Origin: Microbacterium sp. SSM24
GTDB lineage: Bacteria > Actinomycetota > Actinomycetes > Actinomycetales > Microbacteriaceae
NCBI RefSeq assembly: GCF_025989145.1
Contig: NZ_JAPDNQ010000001.1
Span: forward strand, 1,240,001 to 1,304,000
Direction: 5' to 3'
Length of the DNA stretch: 64,000 nt
How positions within the stretch are numbered: position 1 is the stretch's first letter; each line of letters opens with the position of its first letter. Positions 42,012 through 51,645 of the stretch are shown here, piece after piece. The notes under the pieces were generated by a model. The model did not search any database and was not told the origin of the DNA. It saw only the letters and a program-made list of their open reading frames with translations. Position numbers and translations under genes: made by a program.

Positions 42012-43031
42012 GTGGTCAGCATCGACGAGGTGGCGCGGCATGCCGGCGTCTCGACGGCGACCGTCTCGCGCGCCCTGAGCGGTCGCGGCCACGTCTCCGA
42101 TGCGACCAAGGCGCGCGTGGAGGCGGCGGCCAAGAGTCTCGGCTACGTCGTCTCGGCATCCGCATCGAGTCTCGCCTCCGGCCGCACCCGCAACATCGGG
42201 GTGCTCGTGCCCTTCCTCGATCGCTGGTTCTTCTCGACCGTGCTCTCGGGCATCGCGTCCGCTCTCATGCGTCGCGGGTACGACATCACCCTGTATGCGC
42301 TCACCGCCGACCGCGGCGAGCGCCGAGACGTGTTCGACACGTTCCTGCGCCGTCAGCGGGTGGACGGCGTGATCGCGATCTCGATCGAGCTCGGCGAGGA
42401 GGAGACCCGCCAGCTGATCGAGCTCGACCTCCCCGTGATCGCGATCGGCGGACCCAACCCGAGGCTCACGACCCTGACGGTCGACGACGTCGCCGTCGCA
42501 CGGCTGGCCACCGAGCACCTGCTCGCGCTCGGTCACCGCGAGATCGCGCACATCGGCGCCAGCCCCGAGTTCGACATCGACTTCCACATCCCCACGCATC
42601 GCCGGCAGGGCTTCGAGCTCGCACTGGCGGATGCCGGCATCCCGGTGAAGCCGTCGCTGTTCGAGCCCGCCGACTTCACGATCGAGGGCGGGTTCCGCGC
42701 CGCGAAGCAGCTCCTCGGCCAGCCGGGCGGACGGCCGACGGCGATCTTCGCGGCATCCGACGAGATGGCCATCGGCGCGCTGCTGGCCGCACGCGAGCTG
42801 GGGTACCGCGTGCCCGAGGACCTCTCGGTCGTCGGCATCGACGGTCACGAGCTCGGCGAGTTCTTCCGTCTGACGACGGTCGACCAGTTCCCGCTCGGCC
42901 AGGGCGAGCGGGCCGCCGACGCGATCCTCGCCGAGCTGGAGTCGAAGGGTGCCGCGGCCCCGGTGCACCAGCCCGGCGAGCTTCCGTACGAACTGATCGT
43001 GCGCGGCTCGACCGCCCGCCTGTCCGGCTGA
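42012..43031 (+). CDS. LacI-family regulator of the alpha-glucosidase operon
   Basis: A 339-aa repressor. It begins directly with the helix-turn-helix SIDEVARHAGVSTATVSRALSG, then a hinge (ASSLASGRT) and the sugar-sensing domain (FFSTVLSGIASALMRRGYDITLYA, later VVGIDGHELGEFFRLTTVDQ). GTG 42012 has GAGGGCG-type purines upstream. The matching AAGCGCTT operator at 40261 implies autoregulation with the glucosidase. Confidence 0.9.
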   Translation: MVSIDEVARHAGVSTATVSRALSGRGHVSDATKARVEAAAKSLGYVVSASASSLASGRTRNIGVLVPFLDRWFFSTVLSGIASALMRRGYDITLYALTADRGERRDVFDTFLRRQRVDGVIAISIELGEEETRQLIELDLPVIAIGGPNPRLTTLTVDDVAVARLATEHLLALGHREIAHIGASPEFDIDFHIPTHRRQGFELALADAGIPVKPSLFEPADFTIEGGFRAAKQLLGQPGGRPTAIFAASDEMAIGALLAARELGYRVPEDLSVVGIDGHELGEFFRLTTVDQFPLGQGERAADAILAELESKGAAAPVHQPGELPYELIVRGSTARLSG

Positions 43032-43068
43032 CCGACCGAGTCCGCGGATCCCACGCCCGCGCCGAGAC

Positions 43069-43132
43069 CCGCGCGTACCGAACTCCGCGCGTACCGAACT
43101 CCGCGCGTACCGAACTCCGCGCGTACCGAACT
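43069..43132. repeat. Four perfect 16-nt tandem repeats
   Basis: CCGCGCGTACCGAACT occurs four times head to tail without a mismatch. The last unit runs into the left arm of palindrome F. Confidence 0.9.
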
Positions 43133-43208
43133 CAGGACGAATGGCGCCCCGACGGAGCTGGGCGGCGATGTGCGTGGTCACCGGCCGCCGCCATCCTGAG
43201 TTGGGTAC
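43123..43208. repeat. Palindrome, family F
   Basis: GTACCGAACTCAGGA (43123-43137) pairs with 43194-43208 (one mismatch); ATGGCG next to it also pairs. The loop is about 56 nt. It stands between the LacI gene and the amidohydrolase promoter. Confidence 0.7.
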
Positions 43209-43241
43209 ATCGGCCCGACTCGCCGGCCGACAGGCCCCGGT

Positions 43242-43247
43242 TAGGCT
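43242..43247 (+). promoter_or_regulatory. Leaderless -10 of amidohydrolase
   Basis: TAGGCT, then 7 nt, then ATG 43255. Confidence 0.6.
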
Positions 43248-43254
43248 CGGACAC

Positions 43255-44484
43255 ATGACGATCGACCTCGAGGCCCTGTACATCGACCTGCACCGGCATC
43301 CGGAGCTCTCGTTCCAGGAGACCCGCACGGCGGGGGTCGTCGCGAAGCACCTCGAGGAACTCGGCCTCGAGTTCGAGGAGGGAATCGGCAAGACCGGCGT
43401 GGCCGCGGTGCTGCGAAACGGCGACGGCCCGGTCGTGTGGCTGCGAGCCGACATGGACGCGCTCCCCGTGCCGGAGCAGACCGGTCTCGAATACGCGAGC
43501 ACCGCGCGCGGCACGGACCCCGCGGGCACCGACGTCCCCGTCATGCACGCGTGCGGCCACGACATGCACGTCTCGGCGCTGCTCGGCGCCCTCGAGCAGC
43601 TCGTCGCGACGAAGGACGAATGGAGCGGCACGATCGTGGCCGTCTTCCAGCCCGCCGAGGAGTACGGCGCCGGGTCTCAGGCGATGATCGCCGACGGCGT
43701 GCTCGACCGGTTCCCGAAGCCCGACATCGTGCTCGGGCAGCACGTCACCCCGCTCCCCGCCGGCACGATCGGCGTGCGCAGCGGAACCCAGATGGCGGCA
43801 TCCGACGGACTCACCGTGACCCTGCTCGGTCGCGGCGGACACGGGTCGCGCCCCCACTCGACCATCGACCCGGTGGTGATGGCGGCCGCGACGGTCATGC
43901 GCCTGCAGACCGTCGTGTCGCGCGAGGTCGATCCGCGGGACGTGGCCGTGGTCACGGTCGGCTCGATCCACGCGGGCCTCAAGAACAACATCATCCCGGC
44001 GGAGGCGAGGCTCGAGCTGAGCCTGCGCTATCCCGACGACGAGGCGCGAGCCCGCATCCTCGAGAAGGTGGAGCGCGTCGTGCGCGCCGAAGCGCAGGCA
44101 TCCGGTGCCGAGGAGCCGCCCGTGATCGAGATCGACCACTCCCTGCCGCCGACGATCAACGACGTCGACGCCACCGCGCGCCTGCGCCTCGCGTTCGACA
44201 GGGCCTTCGGCGAGGGCACCGTGATCGACCCCGGCATGTTCACGGGCAGCGAGGACGTGTCGTGGTTCGCGCGCGAGTCCGGGGTGCCTCTCGTCTTTTG
44301 GTTCTGGGGCGGCGTCGACCCGGCCGCCTACGCGGCGGCGACGGCGGCCGGCACGGTCGAGCGCGACATCCCCACCAATCACTCGCCGTTCTTCGCGCCG
44401 GTTCTCCAGCCGACGCTCGACAACGGCGTGCGCAACCTCGTGGTCGCCGCGCGCGAGTTCCTGGGATCTGCCGCCGGCGAGTGA
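43255..44484 (+). CDS. M20D-family amidohydrolase
   Basis: A 409-aa cytoplasmic metal-dependent hydrolase of the hippurate/N-acyl-amino-acid/indole-acetyl-conjugate type. Motifs: DLHRHPELSFQETRT, RADMDALPVPE, the metal site HACGHDMH (His98, Cys100, His102), FQPAEEYGAGS and FTGSEDVSWF near the end. The lid domain shows GRGGHGSRPH. ATG is set by the -10 box. Its last 24 nt are part of a 68-nt repeat that recurs after the insert. Confidence 0.93.
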   Translation: MTIDLEALYIDLHRHPELSFQETRTAGVVAKHLEELGLEFEEGIGKTGVAAVLRNGDGPVVWLRADMDALPVPEQTGLEYASTARGTDPAGTDVPVMHACGHDMHVSALLGALEQLVATKDEWSGTIVAVFQPAEEYGAGSQAMIADGVLDRFPKPDIVLGQHVTPLPAGTIGVRSGTQMAASDGLTVTLLGRGGHGSRPHSTIDPVVMAAATVMRLQTVVSREVDPRDVAVVTVGSIHAGLKNNIIPAEARLELSLRYPDDEARARILEKVERVVRAEAQASGAEEPPVIEIDHSLPPTINDVDATARLRLAFDRAFGEGTVIDPGMFTGSEDVSWFARESGVPLVFWFWGGVDPAAYAAATAAGTVERDIPTNHSPFFAPVLQPTLDNGVRNLVVAAREFLGSAAGE

Positions 44485-44525
44485 GATCCCGGATGCTTCG
44501 GCACGAGGCATCCGCTCGTCATCGC
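44458..44525. repeat. 68-nt direct repeat, left copy (attachment-like)
   Basis: It covers the amidohydrolase 3' end and the following hairpin (GGATGC...GCATCC). It matches 45918-45985 with six differences; the last 33 nt are nearly identical. Confidence 0.8.
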
Positions 44526-44702
44526 GAGCGCCGCGTCGCGACGACAGTGCGGGGTTCGGACCCCGCACCCCTTCGGAAGCCAGACGAGGTACCGAGACTG
44601 GAGCCGCCTCCGGTGCCTCAATCAGCACGGCGCTTGAAGCCCGGTGAGACGGTCCGGATCACTTGACAGACCATCCCACCGATCTCTGTTAGTGGCGGCC
44701 TC
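44526..44702. other. Left part of insert, no gene seen
   Basis: Contains a hairpin GTGCGGGG-TTCGGA-CCCCGCAC (about 44549-44570) and nothing else that I can name. Confidence 0.5.
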
Positions 44703-45353
44703 CTATTCGTCGATGATCATGTCGCTCGCTGGCTGCGTGATCGTCGATCCGTATCCCGCCGTGTAGCCGGTCGATGTGGCCGTGGACTGGGAGCTTCGTG
44801 CTGCGGCCGAGCCGGGAGGGCGATTCCCATTTGCGAAGGCGGTGTCAACCCACCACGGGCATGCGTCAGCCTTGTTGGCATTGACACAGTAGGTCGTGAG
44901 CACTCCTGGCGACGCGTTGAGGCGGACGTTGTAGTACAGCGACTTCGTAGCGGTTTCGACGACCGTTCTCACCTCGACTTCGGCGGTGATTGTCCACCGC
45001 CCGTTGATGACCTGCCATTTTTGCGCCCACGCCTTGTAGAGACGTTGTGTTCCCTGAGCCGTTCCGCCGTCGGGATTGAGAGTGGGAAACTTCACGGTGT
45101 TGTACTTCGTAATCGCGTGCTTGCCCTTGATCTTCGCCCAGCCAAAGCCCGCCTTCGTCGAAGTGTTGTATGTCCCCTGGTACAAGACGACGTTTCGACC
45201 CTTGGAGTCCTTCCACGCTGACGCCACGGTGTTTCCTGCCGCCACGGCGGCTCCTGCCGGAATCAAAACCACCAAGAGCGTGGCGAGCATCATGGTGAGC
45301 AGGCTCTTGCGCGCGAAGGGACGAACTCGTGTCGTCGTGTCCATCTGTGTCAT
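44703..45353 (-). CDS. Secreted protein of unknown function (insert)
   Basis: A 216-aa protein with a clear signal peptide: basic start, hydrophobic LLTMMLATLLVVLIPAGAAV, cleavage after AVAA. The mature part is beta-rich with many Lys/Tyr/Trp (WKDSKGRNVVLYQGTYNTST, WAQKWQVINGRWTITAEVEV), two Cys (YCVNANKADACPWW) and a Ser/Thr-rich tail. ATG 45353 has GGGAG 5 nt upstream and overlaps the previous stop. Codons are less GC-biased than in neighbours. I do not recognise the family. Confidence 0.7.
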   Translation of the reverse strand: MTQMDTTTRVRPFARKSLLTMMLATLLVVLIPAGAAVAAGNTVASAWKDSKGRNVVLYQGTYNTSTKAGFGWAKIKGKHAITKYNTVKFPTLNPDGGTAQGTQRLYKAWAQKWQVINGRWTITAEVEVRTVVETATKSLYYNVRLNASPGVLTTYCVNANKADACPWWVDTAFANGNRPPGSAAARSSQSTATSTGYTAGYGSTITQPASDMIIDE

Positions 45354-45739
45354 CCAATCTCCCATCGGTCGATGGGGAGTGGTCCATGCCAACCGATTGG
45401 CTCATCGGTTCCAGCGAGTTCTTGCGCCCAAGGCCAGGAGTGTCGGCTGCCCGGCCCGGATGGGTCAGTAAGGTCGCCTGCGACGGCGGTGTCGGCGATA
45501 TCTTCTGGCGAAGAGGGAAAGAACGACCGAATCTGATCCGCAGCTTCATAAACGCGACCAACTAGTGGCGCGCTGGGCCCCTCTTCCCGGTAGATCACCA
45601 CCGCGTGCGTTCCATCGAACACCGCGCCCGCGACCCAGACGAACGGCAGGACGGTACTCGTCGAGCGGCTCTGCACCTGAGCGAGAAACCGCTTACACCA
45701 ATCCTCCGTCGCAACTGACCCATCATCCATCCGATTCAT
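45350..45739 (-). CDS. Small soluble protein of unknown function (insert)
   Basis: A 129-aa protein without signal peptide or helix, beginning MNRMDDGSVATEDWCKRFL; ends PLPIDRWEIG, Trp-rich. ATG 45739 has GAGG 6 nt upstream; TTG 45745 is a weaker choice. It is coupled by ATGA to the secreted protein gene. Possible partner or immunity protein for it; that is speculation. Low-GC codon use relative to the surroundings. Confidence 0.65.
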   Translation of the reverse strand: MNRMDDGSVATEDWCKRFLAQVQSRSTSTVLPFVWVAGAVFDGTHAVVIYREEGPSAPLVGRVYEAADQIRSFFPSSPEDIADTAVAGDLTDPSGPGSRHSWPWAQELAGTDEPIGWHGPLPIDRWEIG

Positions 45740-45854
45740 CAGCAACCTCGTCCTCCTAGCCGACGACCGTCAAACCTAGCCTCCACGTAAGCAAAACCCT
45801 CGAACCACGCCTCCACACAAAGAGACGGCGAGACACCCTCGTTCATGACGTCGT

Positions 45855-45884
45855 GCTCGTGTCCCATCTTCGGTGGACACGAGC
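45855..45884. repeat. Perfect 10-bp hairpin in insert
   Basis: GCTCGTGTCC-N10-GGACACGAGC, upstream of the 45739 gene and next to the right direct repeat. It could terminate transcription entering from the vanZ side or be an operator. Confidence 0.5.
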
Positions 45885-45917
45885 GATCCATCCATGAGTG
45901 GGTCGGATGAGCCAGCC

Positions 45918-45985
45918 TGTCCTCGGGTCCGCCGCCGCCGAGTGAGATTCCGGATGCGTCGGCACGAGGCATCCGCTCGTCATCG
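45918..45985. repeat. 68-nt direct repeat, right copy (attachment-like)
   Basis: Copy of 44458-44525 at a distance of exactly 1460 nt. It even retains the GAG-TGA codons of the amidohydrolase end. It runs into the vanZ stop. Confidence 0.8.
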
Positions 45986-47074
45986 CCAGTGCGCAGCCGG
46001 GCGGCGCGGCGGCGTGTCGGGGTCGATCGGCTCGCGTGCGTCGACGACGCGCTGCCCCGACACCAGCCCGGGCAGGCCGCGGGCATCGCGGGTCGTGAAG
46101 ACCAGCACGATCGAGGCCACGGCGTAGAGCCAGCCGATGAGATCCCATGCGCCGGGCAGGGCGAACAGCACCAGGAAGCCGCCGATGCCACCGGCGAAGC
46201 GGAGCGTGCGCGCCAGACCCTCGGGGAGGACGCCTCCCTCGTACCGCAGCTGGACGGCGAGATCGCCGACGGTGCGTCCGGTGACGAGGACCACCACGAA
46301 CCACACCGCGATGCCCGCCGTCGACGCGACCGTCGTGGCGGCGCTGCCGTCACGGACCTCGACGTCGGCGCCGAGCGCCGCCAGAGCGATCTGGAAAGCG
46401 ACCCCGACCGCGAGCGAGACGAGCCACGCGCCGACGGCGTCGCACACCATCACCAGCAGCCGGCGCGACCGGGTCACGGGACGCGGCAGGTACGCGTCGG
46501 GAGACCGGACCATGCCTCGGTGACGACGCGGCACGGCCAGGCCGAGGAGAGAGCCGACCACGGCGCCGATCGTGTTGGTGAGGAGGTCGTCGACGTCGAA
46601 CACGCGATAGGCGCACGGGTACAGCCCCCACACCCCGGTCAGCTGCGTGAACTCGACGAACCCCGAGACACCGAGGCCGGTGAGGGTGGCGACCACCACG
46701 CCACGGCCACCGAGGACCCGGACAAAGAAGCCGAGCGGGACGAACAGCAGCACGTTGAGCAGAAGCTGCAGAGCGGCCGGGTCGGTGAGTGCGGTCGTGG
46801 GTCGCGACGCGACACCGCGCAGATCGTCGACGAAGGCGAACAGTTCCGTGTTCGTCCCCGCACACACCATCGCCTGGGGATCGGGGAGGGGGAGGAGCGT
46901 GTGCGTCCAGATCGCCATGAAGTACACGAGGGCCGCGGCCCACAGGGTGAACCGGCCGAAGGTGAGACCGCCGCGCCGGCGATAGCTGACGGCGACGAAG
47001 GGGACGAAGAGGATCACGCCCGCCGCGAAGCCGAGCGCGATCGCGAACCCTCCCAGCAGGAGCCGATCGTCCAC
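45980..47074 (-). CDS. VanZ-RDD fusion membrane protein
   Basis: A 364-aa membrane protein. Residues about 1-180 are VanZ-like (LWAAALVYFMAIWTHTLLPLP, LNVLLFVPLGFFVRVL, EFTQLTGVWGLYPCAYRVFDVDDLLTNTIGA). Residues about 195-350 form an RDD-like three-helix unit (RPVTRSRRLLVMVCDAVGAWLVSL, then GRTVGDLAVQLR). VanZ proteins give low-level glycopeptide or lipoglycopeptide resistance in some hosts, but most have no known role. GTG 47074 is chosen for GGGAGGA 7-8 nt upstream; ATG 47104 lies inside palindrome G. Confidence 0.85.
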   Translation of the reverse strand: MDDRLLLGGFAIALGFAAGVILFVPFVAVSYRRRGGLTFGRFTLWAAALVYFMAIWTHTLLPLPDPQAMVCAGTNTELFAFVDDLRGVASRPTTALTDPAALQLLLNVLLFVPLGFFVRVLGGRGVVVATLTGLGVSGFVEFTQLTGVWGLYPCAYRVFDVDDLLTNTIGAVVGSLLGLAVPRRHRGMVRSPDAYLPRPVTRSRRLLVMVCDAVGAWLVSLAVGVAFQIALAALGADVEVRDGSAATTVASTAGIAVWFVVVLVTGRTVGDLAVQLRYEGGVLPEGLARTLRFAGGIGGFLVLFALPGAWDLIGWLYAVASIVLVFTTRDARGLPGLVSGQRVVDAREPIDPDTPPRRPAAHWR

Positions 47075-47100
47075 GGTCAGATCCTCCCAAAATTCCGCCC

Positions 47101-47151
47101 GCATGGATTCCGTGAGGATGGCCGTCTCGATGGATCCTCACGGAATCCATG
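47101..47151. repeat. Palindrome, family G
   Basis: Perfect 19-nt arms (GCATGGATTCCGTGAGGAT and complement) around a 13-nt loop, in the centre of the divergent vanZ/kimA gap. It overlaps two ATG codons, one on each strand, which are therefore doubtful starts. Confidence 0.85.
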
Positions 47152-47169
47152 CGAGTAACATCGCCCGCC

Positions 47170-49284
47170 GTGACGATCGAAAACCGCGAGCCGACGGAAG
47201 AGCCGCCGCGCGCGAAACGCCTGATCCTCGGCGACCCCCTCACCTCCGAGAAGCTCGACGACCAGCTGCTGCCCAAGCGCCGCGCGCTGCCGATCTTCGC
47301 ATCCGACGCGCTGAGCTCCGTGGCCTACGCCCCGCAGGAGCTGCTCATGATCCTGCTCATCGGCGGGACCGCGTTCCTCGCGTTCGCACCGTGGGTCGCG
47401 ACGGCGGTCGTCGTGCTCCTCATCGTCGTCGTGCTCAGCTATCGCCAGCTCATCAAGGCGTATCCGTCGGGCGGTGGCGACTACGAGGTCGCCCGCAAGA
47501 ACCTCGGCGAGAAGTCGGGTGTGGTCGTCGCCGCCGCGCTGCTCGTGGACTACGTGCTCACCGTCGCCGTGTCGGTGGCATCCGGCGTCGACAACATCAT
47601 CTCAGCGATCCCCGAACTCGATCCGGGGCGCATCGAACTCGCCGTCGGATTCGTCATCCTCATCGTCATCGTGAACCTCCGTGGGGTGCGCGAGGCCTCG
47701 TTCGCGTTCGCGATCCCCACATACGTGTTCATCGGCTCCGTCGCGGTGATGATCGTCGTCGGACTCGCCCGCACGGCGCTCGGCGACCCGCCCGTGGCAT
47801 CCAGCGCGGAGTTCGCCGTCCACGGCGAGGAGCTGACGCAGGCGGCGATGATCCTGCTGGTGCTTCGTGCGTTCTCTTCGGGATGCTCCGCCCTCACCGG
47901 CGTCGAGGCGGTGTCGAACGGCGTGCCCGCGTTCCGCCGCCCCAAGGTGGGCAACGCGCAGATGACGCTCGTGCTCATGGGCAGCATCGCGATCGTGCTC
48001 TTCGCGGGCCTCACGGCTCTGGGTCTCATCTCGGGCGTGCACTACGCGGAGAATCCCTGTCACCTCATCGGGTTCGACTGCGCGACGCAGGTGCAGCCCA
48101 GCCTCATGGCGCAGATCGCCGCCGGAACGTTCGGCATGGGCTCGATCCCGTTCTACGTCATCCAGGCGGCCACGGCGTGCGTGCTGCTTCTCGCCGCGAA
48201 CACCGCCTTCAACGGGTTCCCGCTGCTCGGGTCGGTGCTCGCCCGCGACGGCTACGCGCCCAAGGCGCTCAACACCCGCGGCGACCGGCTCGTGTACTCG
48301 AACGGCATGATCATCCTCGGCATCGCGGCGATCGCGGTGCTCGTGATCTATCAGGCCAACCTGACCACTCTCATCCAGCTGTACATCATCGGCGTCTTCG
48401 TGTCGTTCTCGCTCGGACAGATCGGCATGGTGCGGCACTGGCGCAGGTCGCTGCGCGAGCTTGCGGCGCTGCCGCCGGATGCTGCGTCCCAGGAGTCCGC
48501 GGCGGCCACGCGCCGTGCCGCGTACACCGGGCTCGTCATCAACGGCATCGGGGCGGCGATGACCATCTCGGTGCTGCTGATCGTGACCATCACCAAGTTC
48601 ACGCACGGCGCCTGGCTGGTGTTCATCGCGATCCCGATCCTCGCGATCCTCATGGTCGGCGTGAACCGGTACTACCGCGACGTCGAGCACGAGATCGAGG
48701 TCGACGACAGCACGCACTTCGGCGCGGAGGGCGACGTCGCGCTCGTCCTCGTGAACAGGCTGCAGAAGCCGGTGATCAAGGCGATCGACTACGCCCTGGC
48801 CGCCAAGCACGAGAACACCTTCGCGGTTCACGTGGCCGTGAGCGCCGAGGAGTCGGCCGCGCTGCAGCGGCAGTGGGACGAGCACCGCATCCCGATGAAG
48901 CTGGTCATCATCGAGTCGCCGTACCGCTCGTACGCGGCGCCGATCGCGAAGTTCATCAAGAAGTACCGGGAGTCGCACGGCTCGTCGGTGGTCACCGTCT
49001 ACCTGCCGCAGTACATCGTCGGCCACTGGTGGGAGTCGCTGCTGCACAACCGCCGCTCCCGCCGCATCGCGCAGCAGCTGATGCTGGTGCACGGCGTGAG
49101 CATCACGCTCGTGCCGTGGCTGCTCGACTCGTCCGAGCTCATCTACGGCCGCCGCTCGCGCCCGCTGCCCGGCGAGGATCGCGCGGGACGCCCGTCGACA
49201 CCCGAGATCCATCGTGCCGGCCGGCGGGCGACTCGGCCCGCGGGTCCCCCGCTCCCAGAGAAGGAGCCCGTCTCCGGGGCATGA
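47170..49284 (+). CDS. KimA-like potassium importer (APC superfamily)
   Basis: A 704-aa protein. Residues about 30-490 are a twelve-helix APC transporter with the KimA/YdaO landmarks FASDALSSVAYAPQE, SYRQLIKAYPSGGGDYEVARKNLG, LLVDYVLTVAVSVASG and SSGCSALTGVEAVSNGVPAF. The C-terminal 200 residues are a soluble Usp-like domain (VALVLVNRLQKPVIKAIDYALA), followed by a basic tail. KimA is a proton-potassium symporter inhibited by c-di-AMP in Firmicutes. GTG 47170 is preferred (TAACAT 8 nt upstream); ATG 47149 would add seven residues from a palindrome arm. No c-di-AMP riboswitch is seen. Confidence 0.85.
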   Translation: MTIENREPTEEPPRAKRLILGDPLTSEKLDDQLLPKRRALPIFASDALSSVAYAPQELLMILLIGGTAFLAFAPWVATAVVVLLIVVVLSYRQLIKAYPSGGGDYEVARKNLGEKSGVVVAAALLVDYVLTVAVSVASGVDNIISAIPELDPGRIELAVGFVILIVIVNLRGVREASFAFAIPTYVFIGSVAVMIVVGLARTALGDPPVASSAEFAVHGEELTQAAMILLVLRAFSSGCSALTGVEAVSNGVPAFRRPKVGNAQMTLVLMGSIAIVLFAGLTALGLISGVHYAENPCHLIGFDCATQVQPSLMAQIAAGTFGMGSIPFYVIQAATACVLLLAANTAFNGFPLLGSVLARDGYAPKALNTRGDRLVYSNGMIILGIAAIAVLVIYQANLTTLIQLYIIGVFVSFSLGQIGMVRHWRRSLRELAALPPDAASQESAAATRRAAYTGLVINGIGAAMTISVLLIVTITKFTHGAWLVFIAIPILAILMVGVNRYYRDVEHEIEVDDSTHFGAEGDVALVLVNRLQKPVIKAIDYALAAKHENTFAVHVAVSAEESAALQRQWDEHRIPMKLVIIESPYRSYAAPIAKFIKKYRESHGSSVVTVYLPQYIVGHWWESLLHNRRSRRIAQQLMLVHGVSITLVPWLLDSSELIYGRRSRPLPGEDRAGRPSTPEIHRAGRRATRPAGPPLPEKEPVSGA

Positions 49285-49322
49285 CCGAGGACTGCGGCAG
49301 CCCGCGGGCGGGCGGCACGGCG

Positions 49323-51058
<1,736 letters not shown>

Positions 51059-51151
51059 TCCCCTGAACCGCCGCGGCGCGTGCCGCGAGGATCATCCTTC
51101 CGATGGACCCGCATGCGTCCGGGGACGGATGCCGCCGCCCGCGCGACTTCG

Positions 51152-51157
51152 TAGCGT
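51152..51157 (+). promoter_or_regulatory. Leaderless -10 of small gene 51164
   Basis: TAGCGT, then CGAAGC, then ATG 51164. Confidence 0.55.
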
Positions 51158-51163
51158 CGAAGC

Positions 51164-51349
51164 ATGATGCACTCGACCGCGACCACGGCCCTCTCACGCG
51201 GTCGGGCGCCGCGGGCGTCCGCAGTAGGCGCGGCACTCCTCGCGATCGCCGGGAATGTGCTGGTCGTCGCGATCCTCGGCCTCGCCGCGCTCGTCACGCT
51301 CGCCGCTGCGGTGCTCGTGTTCGGCGGAGGTCTCGCCGACCTGGTCTGA
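51164..51349 (+). CDS. Small membrane protein
   Basis: A 61-aa protein with one or two hydrophobic stretches (ALLAIAGNVLVVAILGLAALVTLAAAVLVF) after a basic, Ser/Thr/Ala-rich start. Not recognised. The well-placed leaderless -10 box makes it credible in spite of its size. It lies ahead of kdp but about 300 nt from it. Confidence 0.6.
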   Translation: MMHSTATTALSRGRAPRASAVGAALLAIAGNVLVVAILGLAALVTLAAAVLVFGGGLADLV

Positions 51350-51645
51350 CCCCGTTCGCGCGGTCGATTCCGGCATCCGCGTATGTTGCGCGGACACGCG
51401 GATGCAGGAACCGTGCGCGCGAGGCGCGAGCGGCGGGCCGAGGCCTCCGCTCGAGACGCGGGATGTCGTAGGCACGGCGTGAGGGCGGCGTGAGCGTCCC
51501 GTGAGGGCGGCCTCGACGGCCGCATGGATCCCGTGAGTGCGCACCGGGCGGCATCGGCCCCGGTGTTGCATCGGAGACGTGTCCGCGCCACCGCGGACGA
51601 CCGTGCGGCCACTGCCGCGCGGGCCGCGTCCCCCTGGAGTCCTCC
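51350..51645. promoter_or_regulatory. kdp upstream region
   Basis: A 296-nt gap. It holds a run of CGTGAG direct repeats (51478-51537) suited to KdpE; I do not see a convincing -35/-10 pair or another gene. Confidence 0.5.
51478..51510. promoter_or_regulatory. Direct repeats, putative KdpE sites
   Basis: CGTGAGGGCGG, CGTGAGCGTCC, CGTGAGGGCGG: three contiguous 11-nt units, with a fourth CGTGAG at 51532. About one helical turn per unit, the pattern OmpR-family regulators bind. Confidence 0.6.

Noticed and set aside
43069..43132. CRISPR-like repeats
   Set aside because: The 16-nt units are contiguous with no spacers and no cas genes nearby.
44549..44570. Possible tRNA T-arm (GCGGGGTTCGGACCCCGC)
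   Set aside because: No acceptor, D or anticodon arm fits around it and the loop lacks the TTCRA pattern; it is a plain hairpin.
47102..47151. ATG 47104 (minus) and ATG 47149 (plus) as starts of vanZ and the KimA-like gene
   Set aside because: Both ATGs are created by the arms of palindrome G; downstream GTG codons have a better ribosome site or -10 spacing.
47075..47169. Possible ydaO c-di-AMP riboswitch before the KimA-like gene
   Set aside because: Too short and dominated by a simple palindrome; no riboswitch core seen.
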